This document shows, piece after piece, positions 4,995-5,703 of a stretch of 5,703 nt of DNA (positions are counted from its first letter, which is position 1; each line of letters starts with the position of its first letter). Where the stretch lies: assembly GCA_026986085.1 (NCBI GenBank), contig JALSPE010000004.1:1-5703 (forward strand). Reading direction: 5' to 3'. This DNA comes from Campylobacteraceae bacterium. Its GTDB lineage: Bacteria > Campylobacterota > Campylobacteria > Campylobacterales > Sulfurovaceae. The position numbers were made by a program, and so were the translations under genes. The notes beneath the pieces were generated by a model. It was given only the letters and a program-made list of their open reading frames with translations, searched no databases and was not told where the DNA came from.

Positions 4995-5681
4995 TTGAAA
5001 ATAGCAATTTTAGGTGCAATGCCAGAAGAGATAGAACCACTTTTAGAGAGAGTAGAAGATATAACAAGAGTAGATTACGCTAACAACACTTACTACAAAG
5101 CCAAATATAAAGGCAAAGAGATAGTTATAGCATACTCAAAAATTGGGTGTGCATTCTCTACACTTACAGCTACAATTTTAATAGAGAAATTTGCTTGCCA
5201 AAAGCTACTATTTAGTGGCGTTGCAGGGGCTATAAACGAAGAGCTAAAAATTGGCGATTTAATATACGCAACCAAACTATGCAAACACGATTTAGATATT
5301 ACAGCCTTTGGACACCCACACGGCTTTGTGCCAGAGGGAAAAGTATTTATCTACCCAAACGAAGAGCTAACCGAAATTGCAAAAGAGGTAGCAGAGTCAA
5401 AAAATATTGAGCTAAAAGGTGGAGTAATAGCCACAGGCGACCAATTCATTCACGACAACACCAAAAAAGAGTGGATAAAAACAACATTCAACGCCGATGC
5501 CATAGAGATGGAAGGCTACTCAGTAGCCCTAGTATGCGACGCATTAGATGTGCCATTTTTTATACTAAGAGCCATAAGCGACAGCGCCGATATGGATGCA
5601 AGTTTTGACTTTGATGAATTCTTAGAAAAATCAGCAAAAGTAAGTGCTGATTTTATCTTGGAAATGGTAGAGAGAGTTTAG
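4995..5681 (+). CDS. mtnN: 5'-methylthioadenosine/S-adenosylhomocysteine nucleosidase (probable aminodeoxyfutalosine nucleosidase too)
   Basis: Hydrolyses the N-glycosidic bond of methylthioadenosine and S-adenosylhomocysteine, releasing adenine; the S-ribosylhomocysteine product feeds LuxS. The 228-aa length is typical. Motifs are ILGAMPEEI with catalytic Glu12 (5-13), FSGVAGAI (73-80), DITAFGHPHG (101-110), ATGDQFI (146-152), IEMEG with Glu171, Met172 and Glu173 in the ribose site, and AISDSAD with catalytic Asp196. In Campylobacterota using the futalosine route, the same enzyme cleaves 6-amino-6-deoxyfutalosine for menaquinone synthesis; that role is inferred here from lineage. The start is TTG at 4995-4997, chosen because AGGAG (4984-4988) is 6 nt upstream and the N-terminus matches the family exactly. 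It is 17 nt after fabD and probably co-transcribed. Confidence 0.96.
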   Translation: MKIAILGAMPEEIEPLLERVEDITRVDYANNTYYKAKYKGKEIVIAYSKIGCAFSTLTATILIEKFACQKLLFSGVAGAINEELKIGDLIYATKLCKHDLDITAFGHPHGFVPEGKVFIYPNEELTEIAKEVAESKNIELKGGVIATGDQFIHDNTKKEWIKTTFNADAIEMEGYSVALVCDALDVPFFILRAISDSADMDASFDFDEFLEKSAKVSADFILEMVERV

Positions 5682-5684
5682 CAA

Positions 5685-5691
5685 GAAGGGG
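5685..5691 (+). promoter_or_regulatory. Ribosome binding site of a following gene outside the window
   Basis: GAAGGGG at 5685-5691, just after the mtnN stop codon, resembles the strong Shine-Dalgarno sequences of this operon. Its start codon would lie at or beyond the right edge. The TTG at 5692 touches the motif and is too close to be credible. This indicates that the operon continues past mtnN, but nothing of the next protein can be read. Confidence 0.4.
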
Positions 5692-5703
5692 TTGAGAGTT
5701 AAG

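Noticed and set aside
5093..5284. Minus-strand ORF of 63 codons inside mtnN.
   Set aside because: Antisense to conserved mtnN sequence; a shadow ORF.
5692..5703. TTG at 5692 as start of the next gene.
   Set aside because: It directly abuts the GAAGGGG motif, leaving no spacer, so the true start is likely beyond the window.

Overview
The window looks like chromosomal DNA from a Campylobacterota (epsilonproteobacterial) genome, perhaps a Sulfurimonas/Sulfurovum-type or Arcobacter-type organism. The evidence is the strong A+T bias, the dominance of AGA/ATA/TTA codons, a class II DAHP synthase, a fabD-mtnN neighbour pair and a ribA-rsmG pair (both pairs known from Helicobacter/Campylobacter). 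Genus cannot be decided from the sequence alone.

Layout. Positions 1-820 hold a minus-strand gene for a small DUF2062 membrane protein (155-640), closely bracketed by two sequence-divergent but structurally matching inverted-repeat elements (1-151 and 654-820). Both fold on paper into a rod about 150-165 nt long with the same apical hairpin. Positions 821-921 are the aroG leader, with an extended -10 promoter and several short inverted and direct repeats. From 922 to the right edge everything is on the plus strand and tightly packed: class II DAHP synthase (aroG), GTP cyclohydrolase II (ribA), 16S rRNA m7G methyltransferase (rsmG), a 68-aa zinc-ribbon membrane peptide of PP0621 type, a 124-aa protein I do not recognise, malonyl-CoA:ACP transacylase (fabD) and MTA/SAH nucleosidase (mtnN). 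A Shine-Dalgarno-like sequence at the right edge suggests that another gene follows.

How the genes fit together. aroG feeds chorismate synthesis, ribA starts riboflavin synthesis, fabD loads malonyl groups for fatty-acid synthesis, and mtnN recycles methylthioadenosine and S-adenosylhomocysteine. In this phylum mtnN probably also serves the futalosine route to menaquinone. rsmG uses S-adenosylmethionine, so it contributes to the SAH that mtnN clears. From ribA to mtnN the genes overlap or are separated by at most 17 nt, so they probably form one transcript. aroG may be partly insulated by a hairpin over its stop codon.

The most unusual content is the pair of rod-like elements around the DUF2062 gene. 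Their apical 31 nt are 25/31 identical, and four of the six differences are two compensated base-pair changes. Their long outer stems share structure but little sequence. The wobble pairs favour a plus-strand RNA. I cannot assign them to a known RNA family.
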